From Lachnospiraceae bacterium (GTDB lineage: Bacteria > Bacillota > Clostridia > Lachnospirales > Lachnospiraceae), in the NCBI GenBank assembly GCA_021153325.1, contig JAGKTQ010000011.1, positions 43,742 through 107,741 on the forward strand: a DNA stretch of 64,000 bases, in the 5' to 3' direction. Below are positions 27,294 to 37,670 of the stretch, piece by piece. A program made the position numbers and the translations under genes. The notes beneath the pieces are model-generated. The model did not search any database and was not told where the DNA came from. It saw only the letters and a program-made list of their open reading frames with translations. The first letter of the stretch is position 1. The number at the start of each line of letters is the position of its first letter.

Positions 27294-28481
27294 ATGGAGA
27301 AATTAATTTTTACATCAGAGTCCGTAACAGAAGGACATCCTGACAAAATGTGTGATGCTGTTTCCGATGCCATCTTAGATGCGCTTATGGAAAAAGACCC
27401 AATGAGCCGTGTAGCTTGTGAGGCTGCAAGTTGTACAGGCTTTGTGCTTGTAACAGGAGAAATTACTACAAACGCTTATGTTGATATTCAGAAAATCGTT
27501 CGTGATACAGTAAAAGAAATCGGTTATAACAAATCAGAATATGGTTTTGATGGAAATACTTGTGCTGTACTTGTTGCAATTGATGAGCAGTCTGCTGATA
27601 TCGCAATGGGTGTTGATAAAGCATTAGAAGCGAAAGAAAACAAAATGTCTGACGAAGAGATCGAAGCAATCGGTGCTGGAGATCAGGGTATGATGTTTGG
27701 TTTTGCAACAAACGAAACAGAAGAATATATGCCTTATCCAATCGCACTTGCACATAAACTTGCTTTACAGCTTACAAAAGTGCGTAAAGACGGTACATTA
27801 AAATATTTAAGACCGGATGGAAAAACACAGGTTTCTGTAGAATATGATGAAAATGGTAAACCGAAGAGACTGGAAGCTGTTGTTTTATCTACACAGCATG
27901 ATGAAGATGTAACACAGGAACAGATTCATGAAGATATTAAAAAACATGTATTCGATGTAATCTTACCACAGGATATGATCGATGCAGAAACAAAATTCTT
28001 TGTAAATCCTACAGGACGTTTCGTAATCGGTGGTCCTCACGGTGATGCAGGTCTTACAGGACGTAAGATCATTGTAGATACATATGGCGGATATGCTCGT
28101 CACGGCGGCGGAGCTTTCTCTGGAAAAGACTGTACAAAGGTTGACCGTTCTGCAGCTTATGCAGCTCGTTACGTTGCAAAGAATATTGTAGCAGCAGGAC
28201 TTGCAGATAGATGTGAGATCCAGTTGTCTTATGCAATTGGTGTGGCACAGCCTACTTCAATCATGGTAGATACTTTTGGAACAGGTAAACTTGCAGATGA
28301 AAAGATCGTAGAGATCGTTCGTGAGAACTTTGACCTTCGTCCGGCAGGAATTATTAAAATGTTAGATTTACGCCGTCCGATCTATAAACAGACAGCAGCA
28401 TATGGACATTTTGGACGTAACGACCTGAATCTTCCTTGGGAAGCCTTAAATAAGGTTGAGGATTTAAAGAAATATTTATAA
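27294..28481 (+). CDS. metK: S-adenosylmethionine synthetase
   Basis: A 395-residue enzyme. It begins M-E-K-L-I-F-T-S-E-S-V-T-E-G-H-P-D-K, and contains G-A-G-D-Q-G-M-M-F-G and G-G-G-A-F-S-G-K-D. It makes SAM from methionine and ATP. ATG 27294 has AGGAGG 6 bases upstream; the longer frame runs back into the riboswitch terminator and is not real. Regulated by the SAM riboswitch in its leader. Confidence 0.96.
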   Translation: MEKLIFTSESVTEGHPDKMCDAVSDAILDALMEKDPMSRVACEAASCTGFVLVTGEITTNAYVDIQKIVRDTVKEIGYNKSEYGFDGNTCAVLVAIDEQSADIAMGVDKALEAKENKMSDEEIEAIGAGDQGMMFGFATNETEEYMPYPIALAHKLALQLTKVRKDGTLKYLRPDGKTQVSVEYDENGKPKRLEAVVLSTQHDEDVTQEQIHEDIKKHVFDVILPQDMIDAETKFFVNPTGRFVIGGPHGDAGLTGRKIIVDTYGGYARHGGGAFSGKDCTKVDRSAAYAARYVAKNIVAAGLADRCEIQLSYAIGVAQPTSIMVDTFGTGKLADEKIVEIVRENFDLRPAGIIKMLDLRRPIYKQTAAYGHFGRNDLNLPWEALNKVEDLKKYL

Positions 28482-28495
28482 GAAAGATATAGATG

Positions 28496-28533
28496 AGAGG
28501 CATTGTGGCATAAGGCTACAATGTCTCTTTTGT
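28496..28533 (+). terminator. Terminator of metK
   Basis: An 11-bp stem, AGAGGCATTGT / ACAATGTCTCT, followed by TTTTG. Confidence 0.85.
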
Positions 28534-28548
28534 ATAAGCGAAAATACA

Positions 28549-28577
28549 TTGCATTGATTTCGTGGATTCAGTATAAT
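28549..28577 (+). promoter_or_regulatory. Promoter for dnaE
   Basis: TTGCAT (28549-28554), 17-bp spacer, TATAAT (28572-28577), about 55 bp before the dnaE start. Confidence 0.55.
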
Positions 28578-28630
28578 ATCAAAATAGGAAGAACTATATT
28601 GATAGAATCATTTAGAAACGAGGAAATCTC

Positions 28631-31600
28631 ATGGCATTTGCACATCTTCATGTCCATACGGAATACAGTCTGTTGGACGGCTCTAATAAAATAAAAGAAT
28701 ATGTGAAACGAGTAAAAGAACTCGGCATGGACAGTGCTGCCATTACAGACCATGGTGTCATGTATGGCGTGATCGATTTTTATAGGGCAGCAAAAGATGC
28801 GGGCATCAATCCCATTTTAGGCTGTGAGGTCTATGTTGCACCAAATTCCCGTTTTGATAAGGAACTGACCGGTGGAGAAGACAGGTACTATCATCTTGTG
28901 CTACTGGCTGAAAACAATACAGGCTATGCCAATTTGATGAAAATAGTAAGTAAGGGCTTCACGGAGGGATACTATTATAAACCACGTGTGGATATGGAAG
29001 TGCTGAATCAGTATCATGAGGGAATTATTGCACTTTCAGCCTGCCTTGCGGGAGAAGTGCAACGTTATATTATAAAAGGACTGGTAGAGGAAGCCAAAAA
29101 GACGGCTTTAAAATATGAGAAGTGTTTCGGAAAAGGCAACTTCTTTTTGGAATTGCAGGATCATGGAATCCCCGAGCAGAGGCAAGTAAATTCTGTGCTC
29201 TTGCAAATGAGCAAAGAGCTGGATATTCCGCTTGTTGCGACTAATGATGTGCATTACACTTATGCGGAGGATGAAAATTGCGGATGAGGACAGAATGCGC
29301 TACGAGGGCGGACAGTATTATGTAAAAAGTGAAGAGGAAATGAAGGGACTGTTTCCTTATGCATGGGAAGCGGTAGAAAATACCCAACGCATTGCGGACA
29401 GATGTCATGTAGAGATTGAATTTGGGGTGACAAAGCTCCCAAAATACGAAGTGCCGGAAGGTTTTACATCGGAAAGCTACTTATATAAATTGTGCACCGA
29501 TGGTTTACAGGAACGCTACGGTGAGGACAAGGATGGCAAGTTAAAAGAGCGTCTGGACTATGAATTTTCTGTTATCAAACAGATGGGATATGTCGACTAT
29601 TTCCTTATTGTATGGGATTTTATTAACTATGCCAAAAACAATGATATTATGGTCGGGCCGGGACGTGGTTCAGCGGCAGGAAGTATTATTGCCTATTGCT
29701 TGAAGATAACAAATATTGACCCCATAAAATATAATCTGCTGTTTGAACGTTTCTTAAATCCGGAACGTGTATCTATGCCGGATATTGATATTGACTTTTG
29801 CTTTGAAAGACGGCAGGAGGTTATTGATTATGTAGGCAGAAAATATGGCTCTGATAAAGTGGTACAGATCGTGACTTTTGGTACGCTTGCAGCGAAGGGA
29901 GTTATCCGTGATGTGGCGCGTGTTATGGATCTGCCTTACAATTTTGCAGATTCTATCGCAAAAATGATACCGAACGAATTAAACATTACTATCGACAGAG
30001 CATTAGAAATTAATCCGGAGCTTCGTAATTTATATGAAGGCGATGAGCAGGTACATTACCTGATCGATATGAGTAAGAGACTGGAAGGTCTGCCAAGACA
30101 TACTTCCATGCATGCGGCAGGTGTGGTAATCTGCCAGAAACCGGCTGATGAATTTGTTCCGTTGTCCAGAGGTTCGGATGGTTCTATTACTACGCAGTTT
30201 ACGATGACGACCATTGAAGAACTGGGACTTTTAAAGATGGACTTTTTGGGACTTCGTACTTTGACAGTTATTCAAAATGCAGTAAAACTGGTAGAAAAAA
30301 GTACTGGAAAGAAAATTGACATTGACCATATCGACTATGACGATAAAGCTGTGTTAGCTTCCATTGGAACGGGAAAGACAGACGGTGTGTTCCAGCTGGA
30401 GAGTGGCGGTATGAAAAGCTTTATGAAAGAATTGAAGCCGGAAAATCTGGAAGATATTATTGCGGGAATTTCCTTGTATCGTCCTGGTCCGATGGATTTC
30501 ATACCCAAATATATTAAAGGAAAGAACAGCAGCGGACCGATTACTTATCGCTGCCCGGAATTAGAGCCTATTTTAGCACCTACGTATGGCTGTATTGTGT
30601 ATCAGGAACAGGTTATGCAGATCGTACGTGACTTGGGTGGATATACGCTCGGACGAAGCGATTTGGTACGTCGTGCCATGAGTAAGAAAAAACAGGCGGT
30701 GATGGAAAAGGAGCGTGCTAACTTCATTTACGGAAATGAAGAAGAGGGCGTGCCGGGATGCAAGGCAAAAGGAATTGATGAAACGGTAGCCGGTCAGATT
30801 TATGATGATATGATGGATTTTGCCAAATATGCATTCAATAAATCTCATGCGGCATGCTACGCAGTTGTTTCCTATCAGACAGCTTATTTGAAATATTATT
30901 ATCCGGTAGAATATATGGCAGCACTGATGACATCTGTCATCGATAATCCTGGCAAAGTAGCAGAATATATTCTGACTTGCCGGAACATGGGGATTGCGAT
31001 TCTGCCGCCGGATATCAATGAAGGAGAAGCTGGATTTTCCGTATCAAATGGTTCTATTCGTTATGCGCTTACAGCGATCAAGAGCGTAGGAAGACCGGTC
31101 ATTGAAGCGGTTGTAGAAGAACGAAAAGAGCGGGGACCTTATACGAATCTGAATGATTTCATTACGCGAATGGCGGATAAGGACATGAATAAGCGTGCTG
31201 TGGAGAATTTCATTAAGTCTGGAGCATTGGACAGCCTTGGCGGTACGAGAAAGCAGTTCATGAGCATTTATGTGCAGATCATGGATCATATTCATCAGGA
31301 CAAAAAGAACAATATGGCGGGGCAGATGACGCTGTTCGATATTGTCTCTGAAGAGGAAAAAGACAGCTTTGATATTAAACTCCCGGATGTAGGTGAATAT
31401 TCCAAGGAAATGCTGCTTGCTTTTGAAAAAGAAGTATTAGGTGTTTACATCAGTGGACATCCATTGGAAGAATACGAAGATATGTGGAGAAAGCAGATTA
31501 CGGCTACCACAGCGGATTTTGTACTGGATGAAGAGCTGAATTGTATAAAGGTAGCGGATGGCGCTAGTGTTACTATTGGAGGCATGATCGCATCCAAAAA

Positions 31601-32060
31601 AATAAAATATACCAAAAATGATAAGGTCATGGCATTTTTGCAGCTGGAAGATCTGGTCGGGAATGTAGAAGTCATCGTATTCCCGAAGGATTACGAGAAA
31701 AATTCTATGAAATTGATTGAAGATAACAAGGTCTTTATCAAGGGAAGAGTATCTGCAGAGGAAGAAAAGGATGGTAAGCTGATCTGTGAATCTATTACGA
31801 CCTTTGATGAAATGGAAGAAAGAATACAAAGTAAGAAAAAGCTTTGGGTAAAATTCCCGGACAAAGAGACATATCTTTCTAAAGAAGCGGAATTTTTTGC
31901 AGCCATTGCCGATTCGGATGGAAAAAATCAAGTAGTGGTATATATTGAAAATCCAAAAGCAATGAAGCCTTTGCCACCTAACCGTAATGTAAATGCAGAT
32001 AGCAGCCTGATAGAAAAGCTGTCATCTATTTTTGGAGAAGAAAATATAAAGGTACAGTGA
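28631..32060 (+). pseudogene. dnaE: DNA polymerase III alpha subunit, interrupted by a frameshifting deletion
   Basis: The gene reads in two frames. Positions 28631-29287 encode the N-terminal PHP domain (H-L-H-V-H-T-E-Y-S-L-L-D-G) and stop soon after V-H-Y-T-Y-A-E-D. From about 29274 a second frame gives K-I-A-D-E-D-R-M-R-Y-E-G-G-Q-Y-Y and runs to 32060, with the polymerase motif P-D-I-D-I-D-F and the C-terminal OB region (about 930 residues). In this family about 14 residues, with a motif like H-D-I-L-L-C-I-Q-T-G, normally lie between the two parts and are missing here. The lost length must be 2 modulo 3. A full gene would be a C-family replicative polymerase with PHP domain. It is either truly inactivated or an assembly error; see findings. 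Confidence 0.85.
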
Positions 32061-32171
32061 ATATAAAGGTCAAAACATGCAATAAAATGTAAAATTAAGG
32101 TAAAATGCGTAAAATTGCGAAAAGATTGTTAAAAAAATGATAAATGTAAGCTCTTACATTAAAACAAGTTA

Positions 32172-32200
32172 TTGAAAACCGAAAAAAAAAGCGTTAGAAT
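32172..32200 (+). promoter_or_regulatory. Promoter for pfkA
   Basis: TTGAAA (32172-32177), 17-bp spacer, TAGAAT (32195-32200). Start codon at 32231 follows a GGAGGT ribosome site. Confidence 0.55.
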
Positions 32201-32230
32201 GGAAGAAATTGTACAGGAGGTAGTAGGGAA

Positions 32231-33205
32231 ATGTCTAAGGAGATTAAGACAATAGGTGTACTTACAAGTGGTGGCGACGCACCGGGAATGAACGCAGCAA
32301 TTCGTGCTGTTGTTAGAAAATCAATTGCAAACGGATTAAAAGTAAAAGGAATCAAGAAAGGCTATCATGGTCTTTTAAATGAAGAAATTATAGATTTAGA
32401 GGCACACAGTGTTTCTGATATTATTCAGCGAGGCGGTACTATTTTAGGTACAGCAAGATGTCTGGAGTTCAAAACACCGGAAGGACAGAAAAAAGGTGCT
32501 GAAATTTGTAGAAAACATGGTATCGATGGTGTTGTTGTAATCGGTGGTGATGGTTCTTATATGGGTGCACAGGCACTTGCAAGAAACGGAATCAATACGG
32601 TAGGTATTCCGGGAACAATCGACCTTGATATTGCTTGTACAGATTATACGATCGGTTTTGATACAGCTGTAAATACAGCAATGGAAGCAATCGATAAAGT
32701 ACGTGATACCTCTTCTTCACATGAAAGATGTAGTATTATTGAAGTTATGGGAAGAAATGCTGGTTATATCGCTTTATGGTGTGGTATTGCAAACGGTGCA
32801 GAAGATATTTTATTACCGGAAAAATACGACTATGATGAACAGCGTATTATCAACAGCATTATTGATAATCGTAAGAAAGGCAAGAGCCATCATATTATCA
32901 TCAATGCAGAAGGTGTTGGACATTCTGTATCTATGGCTAAGAGAATTGAAGCTGCAACAGGTATGGAAACAAGAGCAACTATTTTAGGTTATATGCAGCG
33001 TGGTGGTAACCCAACAGCAAAAGACAGAGTTTATGCTTCTATTATGGGTTCCTATGCAGCAGATATCTTACTGGAAGGCAAATCTAACCGTGTTGTATGT
33101 TACAAAAATGGTGAATTTGTTGATTTTGATATCGAAGAAGCATTAAATATGAAGAAGAGCATTCCAGAATACGAATACGAAGTAAGTAAATTATTATCTG
33201 TATAG
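32231..33205 (+). CDS. pfkA: ATP-dependent 6-phosphofructokinase
   Basis: A 324-residue glycolytic enzyme. It has G-G-D-A-P-G-M-N, the ATP site G-G-D-G-S with glycine in the position typical of ATP-dependent forms, and the catalytic T-I-D-L-D. The last motif has Leu where many bacterial enzymes have Asn (T-I-D-N-D); the catalytic Asp is kept. It phosphorylates fructose 6-phosphate. It stands alone with its own promoter and terminator. Confidence 0.94.
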   Translation: MSKEIKTIGVLTSGGDAPGMNAAIRAVVRKSIANGLKVKGIKKGYHGLLNEEIIDLEAHSVSDIIQRGGTILGTARCLEFKTPEGQKKGAEICRKHGIDGVVVIGGDGSYMGAQALARNGINTVGIPGTIDLDIACTDYTIGFDTAVNTAMEAIDKVRDTSSSHERCSIIEVMGRNAGYIALWCGIANGAEDILLPEKYDYDEQRIINSIIDNRKKGKSHHIIINAEGVGHSVSMAKRIEAATGMETRATILGYMQRGGNPTAKDRVYASIMGSYAADILLEGKSNRVVCYKNGEFVDFDIEEALNMKKSIPEYEYEVSKLLSV

Positions 33206-33240
33206 TTTGTTCTTGAAGAAAAATAAATAAGAAAAGATAG

Positions 33241-33274
33241 AAAAAGGGGTTGGCATTTTGCCGACACCTTTTTT
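33241..33274 (+). terminator. Terminator after pfkA
   Basis: GGGGTTGGCA / TGCCGACACC stem with one mismatch and a T6 tail. Confidence 0.75.
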
Positions 33275-33299
33275 CTGAATATGGAAGAAGGAGGCAGAA

Positions 33300-34079
33300 A
33301 TGCTGACCAGTCTGAACAATGCTCGTGTGAAACAAGTAGCAGAACTTGTAAAAAAAGCAAAAGCAAGAAAAAAAGAAGATGTATTCGTTGTGGAAGGCAT
33401 ACGCATGTTTCAGGAAGTGCCTATTGAAAAAGTCAGGGAATGTTTTGTAACGGAGAGTTTTTTTGAAAAATGCGAATGCAAAGAAAAAATCTGCCAGTGT
33501 AATTATGAATTGGTTTCGGAAGAAGTTTTCAAAAAAATATCAGATACACAAACACCGCAGGGAATTTTGTGCGTAGTAGAACAATACCACTATAATATAG
33601 AAGAAATACTGCAAAAAGAAAATCCACTTCTTGTACTTTTGGAGGATTTGCAAGACCCTGGAAACTTGGGAACCATCATAAGAACCGGAGAAGGAGCAGG
33701 AATTGATGGGGTTATTATGACAAAAGATACTGTTGACATTTATAACCCAAAGACGATCCGTGCTACAATGGGTTCTATTTATCGTGTTCCATTTTTATAT
33801 ACAGACGATCTTGGATGGGTCATAGAAGAATTAAATAAAAGGCATATCCATACTTATGCCGCACATTTACAGGGAAAAGAATATTATGATGTGCAGGAAT
33901 TTAAAGAAGGCTGTGCCTTTTTAATAGGAAATGAAGGAAATGGATTGAAAAAGGAAACGGCAGACATGGCGGAACGATATATTAAGATTCCGATGGAAGG
34001 GCAGTTAGAATCGTTAAATGCAGCAGTTGCGACGGCAATTTTGATGTACGAGGCTGCGGCACAGCGCCGGAAAGGCTGA
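33300..34079 (+). CDS. TrmH/SpoU-family RNA 2'-O-methyltransferase
   Basis: A 259-residue SPOUT methyltransferase. The N-terminus is a substrate-binding domain; the C-terminal half has the three family motifs: N-L-G-T-I-I-R-T-G, I-G-N-E-G-N-G-L and S-L-N-A-A-V-A-T-A. It methylates a ribose in rRNA or tRNA using SAM; the RlmB-like layout suggests 23S rRNA, but the target base cannot be assigned. The N-terminal domain contains four clustered cysteines (near residues 57-66) that are not typical. Confidence 0.85.
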   Translation: MLTSLNNARVKQVAELVKKAKARKKEDVFVVEGIRMFQEVPIEKVRECFVTESFFEKCECKEKICQCNYELVSEEVFKKISDTQTPQGILCVVEQYHYNIEEILQKENPLLVLLEDLQDPGNLGTIIRTGEGAGIDGVIMTKDTVDIYNPKTIRATMGSIYRVPFLYTDDLGWVIEELNKRHIHTYAAHLQGKEYYDVQEFKEGCAFLIGNEGNGLKKETADMAERYIKIPMEGQLESLNAAVATAILMYEAAAQRRKG

Positions 34080-34173
34080 GTGGCAAAAACAGAGCACAAA
34101 ATGCAGTAAAACGGATTAAAATAAATGGAAAATCAATAAAATAAGTAAGGATAAACAGAAAGGAAAAGAAAAC

Positions 34174-34977
34174 ATGAAAAAAGGAACCATTGGTTTTATT
34201 GGAACAGGTAACATGGCAAAAGCGATCATCGGCGGAATGCTGGAAAAAGGAATTGTAGATGCAGCAAATATTATGGCTGCTGATAAAATGGAGGCAGCGG
34301 TAAAAGAAGCAGCAGAACGCTTTCATATTCAGACTACAACAGATAACAAAACAGTGGCAGAAGCAGCAGAAATACTCTTCCTTGCAGTAAAACCACAGTT
34401 TATGGCAGAAGCAGTTGCAGAGATCAAAGATTGCATCTCTGACGAGACTTTGATCGTCAGCATTGCAGCAGGAAAAACGATACAGAACATTACGGATATG
34501 TTTGGAAAAGAAATCCGCTTAGTACGTTGTATGCCGAATGCACCAGCATTAGTAGGTGCTGGATGTACAGGTGTGTGCAGAAATAATAAAATTACAAACG
34601 AAGAAATGGCTCGCGTTATGGAGCTTCTTAGTGCATTTGGTCTGGCAAGTGAAGTATCGGAGCATTTGATGGATGCAGTCGTTGGTGTCAGCGGTAGTTC
34701 ACCAGCGTATGTATTTATGTTCATTGAGGCAATGGCAGATGCAGCCGTGGCAGCAGGAATGCCGAGAAATCAGGCATATCAGTTTGCTGCACAGTCTGTG
34801 CTTGGTAGTGCAAAAATGGTATTGGAAACAGGAAAACATCCGGGAGAATTAAAGGATATGGTTTGTTCGCCGGCGGGTACTACAATTGAAGCAGTCAGAG
34901 TGTTAGAGGAGAAAGGATTCCGTGGCGCAGTCATGGATGCGGTGGAAGCCTGTGTGAATAAATCTAAGAATATGTAG
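34174..34977 (+). CDS. proC: Pyrroline-5-carboxylate reductase
   Basis: A 267-residue enzyme: N-terminal dinucleotide motif G-F-I-G-T-G-N-M-A and C-terminal signature P-G-E-L-K-D-M-V-C-S-P-A-G-T-T. It reduces pyrroline-5-carboxylate to proline with NAD(P)H. Length is typical. It starts 94 bases after the methyltransferase gene with an AAAGGAAA site. Confidence 0.93.
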   Translation: MKKGTIGFIGTGNMAKAIIGGMLEKGIVDAANIMAADKMEAAVKEAAERFHIQTTTDNKTVAEAAEILFLAVKPQFMAEAVAEIKDCISDETLIVSIAAGKTIQNITDMFGKEIRLVRCMPNAPALVGAGCTGVCRNNKITNEEMARVMELLSAFGLASEVSEHLMDAVVGVSGSSPAYVFMFIEAMADAAVAAGMPRNQAYQFAAQSVLGSAKMVLETGKHPGELKDMVCSPAGTTIEAVRVLEEKGFRGAVMDAVEACVNKSKNM

Positions 34978-35288
34978 AGAAAATACAAATATAAAAATTG
35001 TATATAATAGACAAAATAACATGTGTTATCGCAAGAAAAAGTCTGATATTTTTATGAAAAGTGCACAATGAATAAAAGAAAACGATAATACCTGAACACA
35101 ATATGTAGTATAAAAGTCAGATAAACGGACTTCTGCTGCCACATGATATAGATGTTAAAAATGTCAAAAAAATGTAACATTTTTTGAGGATTCGTAAAAA
35201 TTTTAGGGTGCACATGAAATGAGAAAATCTTGGAAATAGCCATAAATACGCGGAAAACCGGCAAATAAATCTTAATTTTTTTTGAAAT
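34978..35288. other. Gene-free AT-rich stretch
   Basis: About 310 bases without a credible reading frame. It is AT-rich and leads into the sleB promoter. I see no RNA gene or strong hairpin here. Confidence 0.5.
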
Positions 35289-35317
35289 TTGACAAATAAT
35301 GATTCCTTTGTTATGAT
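35289..35317 (+). promoter_or_regulatory. Promoter for the sleB-like gene
   Basis: TTGACA (35289-35294), 17-bp spacer, TATGAT (35312-35317). A consensus vegetative promoter with a leader of about 90 nt, so this wall hydrolase is probably not sporulation-specific. Confidence 0.65.
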
Positions 35318-35408
35318 AAGAGCCGTAACAAATGTAACAATTTCGTAATAAAACAATGAAACGTGCATATACTAACTAAAATAAATGCACGCCAATTGGA
35401 GGTATATT

Positions 35409-36536
35409 ATGTCAAAGGGCAGAAGGTTACTTGCCGCAATGTTAGGTCTCTGTATAGCAGTTGGAACATTTTCGCAGGTGAGTGTGACCGCTATGGCTAG
35501 CAACAATAAGGATTACCTGGATAGTTTAAATGCAGGCGTAGCAACGATTATTGATCCAAGCGCCTACAATACACAAGAAACAGCAGGCAATGATACGGAA
35601 GTTGGAAGTTTGGAAACAGTAGATGTATCAGGAAATGAAGCACCGGTCTTAGAAGCAGTAGAGGAGCCGGTAGAAAAACCGCAGTCTACTTTGGTAATGG
35701 CAAATGTACAGAATGCATTAAATGTGCGTGCCGAAGCCAGTGAGGATTCTGAAATAGTAGGTAAGTTATATAAAGATTGTGGAGGCAAGATTCTCGAAAG
35801 AGCAAACGGATGGACGAAGATTCAGTCGGGAAATCTTGTAGGATGGGCAAGCGATGAATATCTTTTATTTGACGAGGAAGCAGAAGCGCTCGCAAATGAA
35901 GTGGGAAATCTGATCGTGACCATCAATACGGATGCGCTTCGCGTTCGTAAAGAGCCAAGCACAGAGGCTGGTGTATATGGACTCATTGCTCAGGATGATG
36001 AGATGGATGTTATCGAAGTCATAGATGAGGAATGGATCAGCGTTGAGTATGATGGTAATACAGGTTATGTTTCTGCAGAATATGTAGTAACAGATTTCCA
36101 TATTGATGCAGGAGAGACCAGCGAAGAAATAAAAGCAAGAGAACAAGCAGAGGAAGAAGCAAAAGCGAAACTTACAGCAAATCAGGGAGCTGTAGTTGCC
36201 AATGCAGATGATGTAAGACTTTTGGCGGCGCTGATTCAGTGTGAAGCCGGTGGAGAGTCTTATGAAGGAATGCTGGCAGTAGGTGCGGTCGTTATGAACC
36301 GTGTTCGAAGTGGGGCATATCCGGATAGCGTTACGGGTGTTATTTATGCATCGGGACAGTTTACCCCTGCGTTGAATGGTAAAGTTGCCAGAGTGTATGA
36401 AGGTAACATCAAAGACAGCTGTATGCAGGCAGCACAGGCAGCGATCAACGGAGAAACAAATGTAGGCGAAGCTACACACTTTAAGCGCGCAGGAGCACAT
36501 GATGGTATTGTGATTGGTAACCATGTATTCTGGTAA
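35409..36536 (+). CDS. Cell-wall hydrolase (SleB type) with two SH3 domains
   Basis: A 375-residue exported protein. A signal peptide ends at about residue 30 (A-M-A-S). Two bacterial SH3 domains lie at about 95-155 and 170-225, each with N-V-R-A or R-V-R-K patterns. A short charged helix leads to the C-terminal Hydrolase_2/SleB domain (about 265-375) with the catalytic glutamate in Q-C-E-A-G-G-E. Such enzymes are lytic transglycosylase-like. ATG 35409 has GGAGGT upstream. Confidence 0.88.
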   Translation: MSKGRRLLAAMLGLCIAVGTFSQVSVTAMASNNKDYLDSLNAGVATIIDPSAYNTQETAGNDTEVGSLETVDVSGNEAPVLEAVEEPVEKPQSTLVMANVQNALNVRAEASEDSEIVGKLYKDCGGKILERANGWTKIQSGNLVGWASDEYLLFDEEAEALANEVGNLIVTINTDALRVRKEPSTEAGVYGLIAQDDEMDVIEVIDEEWISVEYDGNTGYVSAEYVVTDFHIDAGETSEEIKAREQAEEEAKAKLTANQGAVVANADDVRLLAALIQCEAGGESYEGMLAVGAVVMNRVRSGAYPDSVTGVIYASGQFTPALNGKVARVYEGNIKDSCMQAAQAAINGETNVGEATHFKRAGAHDGIVIGNHVFW

Positions 36537-36551
36537 AAGAAAATGAAAATG

Positions 36552-36585
36552 CAGCATATCTGTGAAAAGCAGGTATGCTGTTTTT
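36552..36585 (+). terminator. Terminator after the sleB-like gene
   Basis: CAGCATA (36552-36558) pairs with TATGCTG (36574-36580), followed by TTTTTG. Confidence 0.7.
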
Positions 36586-36621
36586 GCTTGCTCTGAAAAA
36601 GGCTGGTATCCATAGCGGGGG

Positions 36622-36650
36622 TTGAATAAAAAAGCCAAATATAGTAGAAT
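36622..36650 (+). promoter_or_regulatory. Promoter for argF
   Basis: TTGAAT (36622-36627), 17-bp spacer, TAGAAT (36645-36650), 30 bp before the start codon. Confidence 0.55.
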
Positions 36651-36680
36651 CAAACAAGAAAATACGAGGAGGACAGTGTT

Positions 36681-37670
36681 ATGGATTTGAAAGGACGCGA
36701 TTTTTTGAAACTGCTTGATTTTGAGCCAGAGGAAATAGTTTATTTGCTTGATCTTGCAGCAGAATTGAAAGAAAAAAAGAAAAAAGGAATTTTGACACAG
36801 ATACATACAGGTAAAAATGTTGCATTAATTTTTGAAAAAACAAGCACGAGAACTCGCTGTTCTTTTGAAGTGGCAGCTCATGACCTCGGAATGGGAACGA
36901 CTTATTTAGATCCCACAGGTTCCCAGATTGGTAAAAAAGAAAGTATTGCGGACACAGCAAGAGTATTGTCCAGTATGTACGATGGTATTGAATACCGCGG
37001 TTATGGACAGGAAATCGTAGAAGAACTTGCAAAATATTCTTCTGTTCCGGTATGGAATGGATTGACGAATGAATTTCATCCGACACAAATGTTGGCAGAC
37101 CTTTTGACAATACGTGAACATTTTGGAAAATTAAAAGGCATTAAACTGGCATATATGGGTGATGCCCGTTACAATATGGGAAATTCTCTGATGGTAGCTT
37201 GTGCAAAAATGGGAATGCATTTTGTAGCATGTACGACAAAGGAATATTTCCCGTCAGAAGAGCTTGTAGAGGAATGTAAGAAAATTGCAGCAGCAACAGG
37301 CGGTAGCATCACTTTGACAGAAGATGCAATGGAAGGAACAAAGGGAGCAGATGTTGTTTATACAGATGTATGGGTTTCTATGGGTGAACCGGATGAAGTA
37401 TGGGAAAGCCGTATCAAAGAACTGTCGCCTTATCAGGTAAATAAAAAGATTATGGATAATGCAGGCGAGCAGGCTGTATTTATGCATTGTCTTCCAGCCT
37501 TTCATGATCTGAAGACGAAAATTGGAAAAGAAATGGGCGAAAAATTCGGTTTTACTGAATTGGAAGTAACGGATGAAGTGTTTGAATCTCCGCAGTCTAT
37601 CGTATTCCAGGAAGCAGAAAATCGTATGCATACAATCAAAGCGGTTATGGCTGCTACTTTAGGTGTATAG
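36681..37670 (+). CDS. argF: Ornithine carbamoyltransferase
   Basis: A 329-residue enzyme. The carbamoyl-phosphate motif S-T-R-T-R lies near residue 56, and the ornithine-side motif H-C-L-P-A-F-H-D near 270. It makes citrulline from ornithine and carbamoyl phosphate. It could serve arginine synthesis (ArgF) or the catabolic direction (ArcB); no arc or other arg genes are near, so the name rests on general use. Its end overlaps the birA frame. Confidence 0.92.
   Translation: MDLKGRDFLKLLDFEPEEIVYLLDLAAELKEKKKKGILTQIHTGKNVALIFEKTSTRTRCSFEVAAHDLGMGTTYLDPTGSQIGKKESIADTARVLSSMYDGIEYRGYGQEIVEELAKYSSVPVWNGLTNEFHPTQMLADLLTIREHFGKLKGIKLAYMGDARYNMGNSLMVACAKMGMHFVACTTKEYFPSEELVEECKKIAAATGGSITLTEDAMEGTKGADVVYTDVWVSMGEPDEVWESRIKELSPYQVNKKIMDNAGEQAVFMHCLPAFHDLKTKIGKEMGEKFGFTELEVTDEVFESPQSIVFQEAENRMHTIKAVMAATLGV

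Noticed and set aside
29232..32060. The long second reading frame of dnaE as an independent gene of 942 residues
   Set aside because: Its first dozen residues (M-L-R-L-M-M-C-I-T-L) are the out-of-frame reading of the PHP-domain codons; homology starts only at about 29274. No ribosome site precedes it. It is the 3' part of the broken dnaE.
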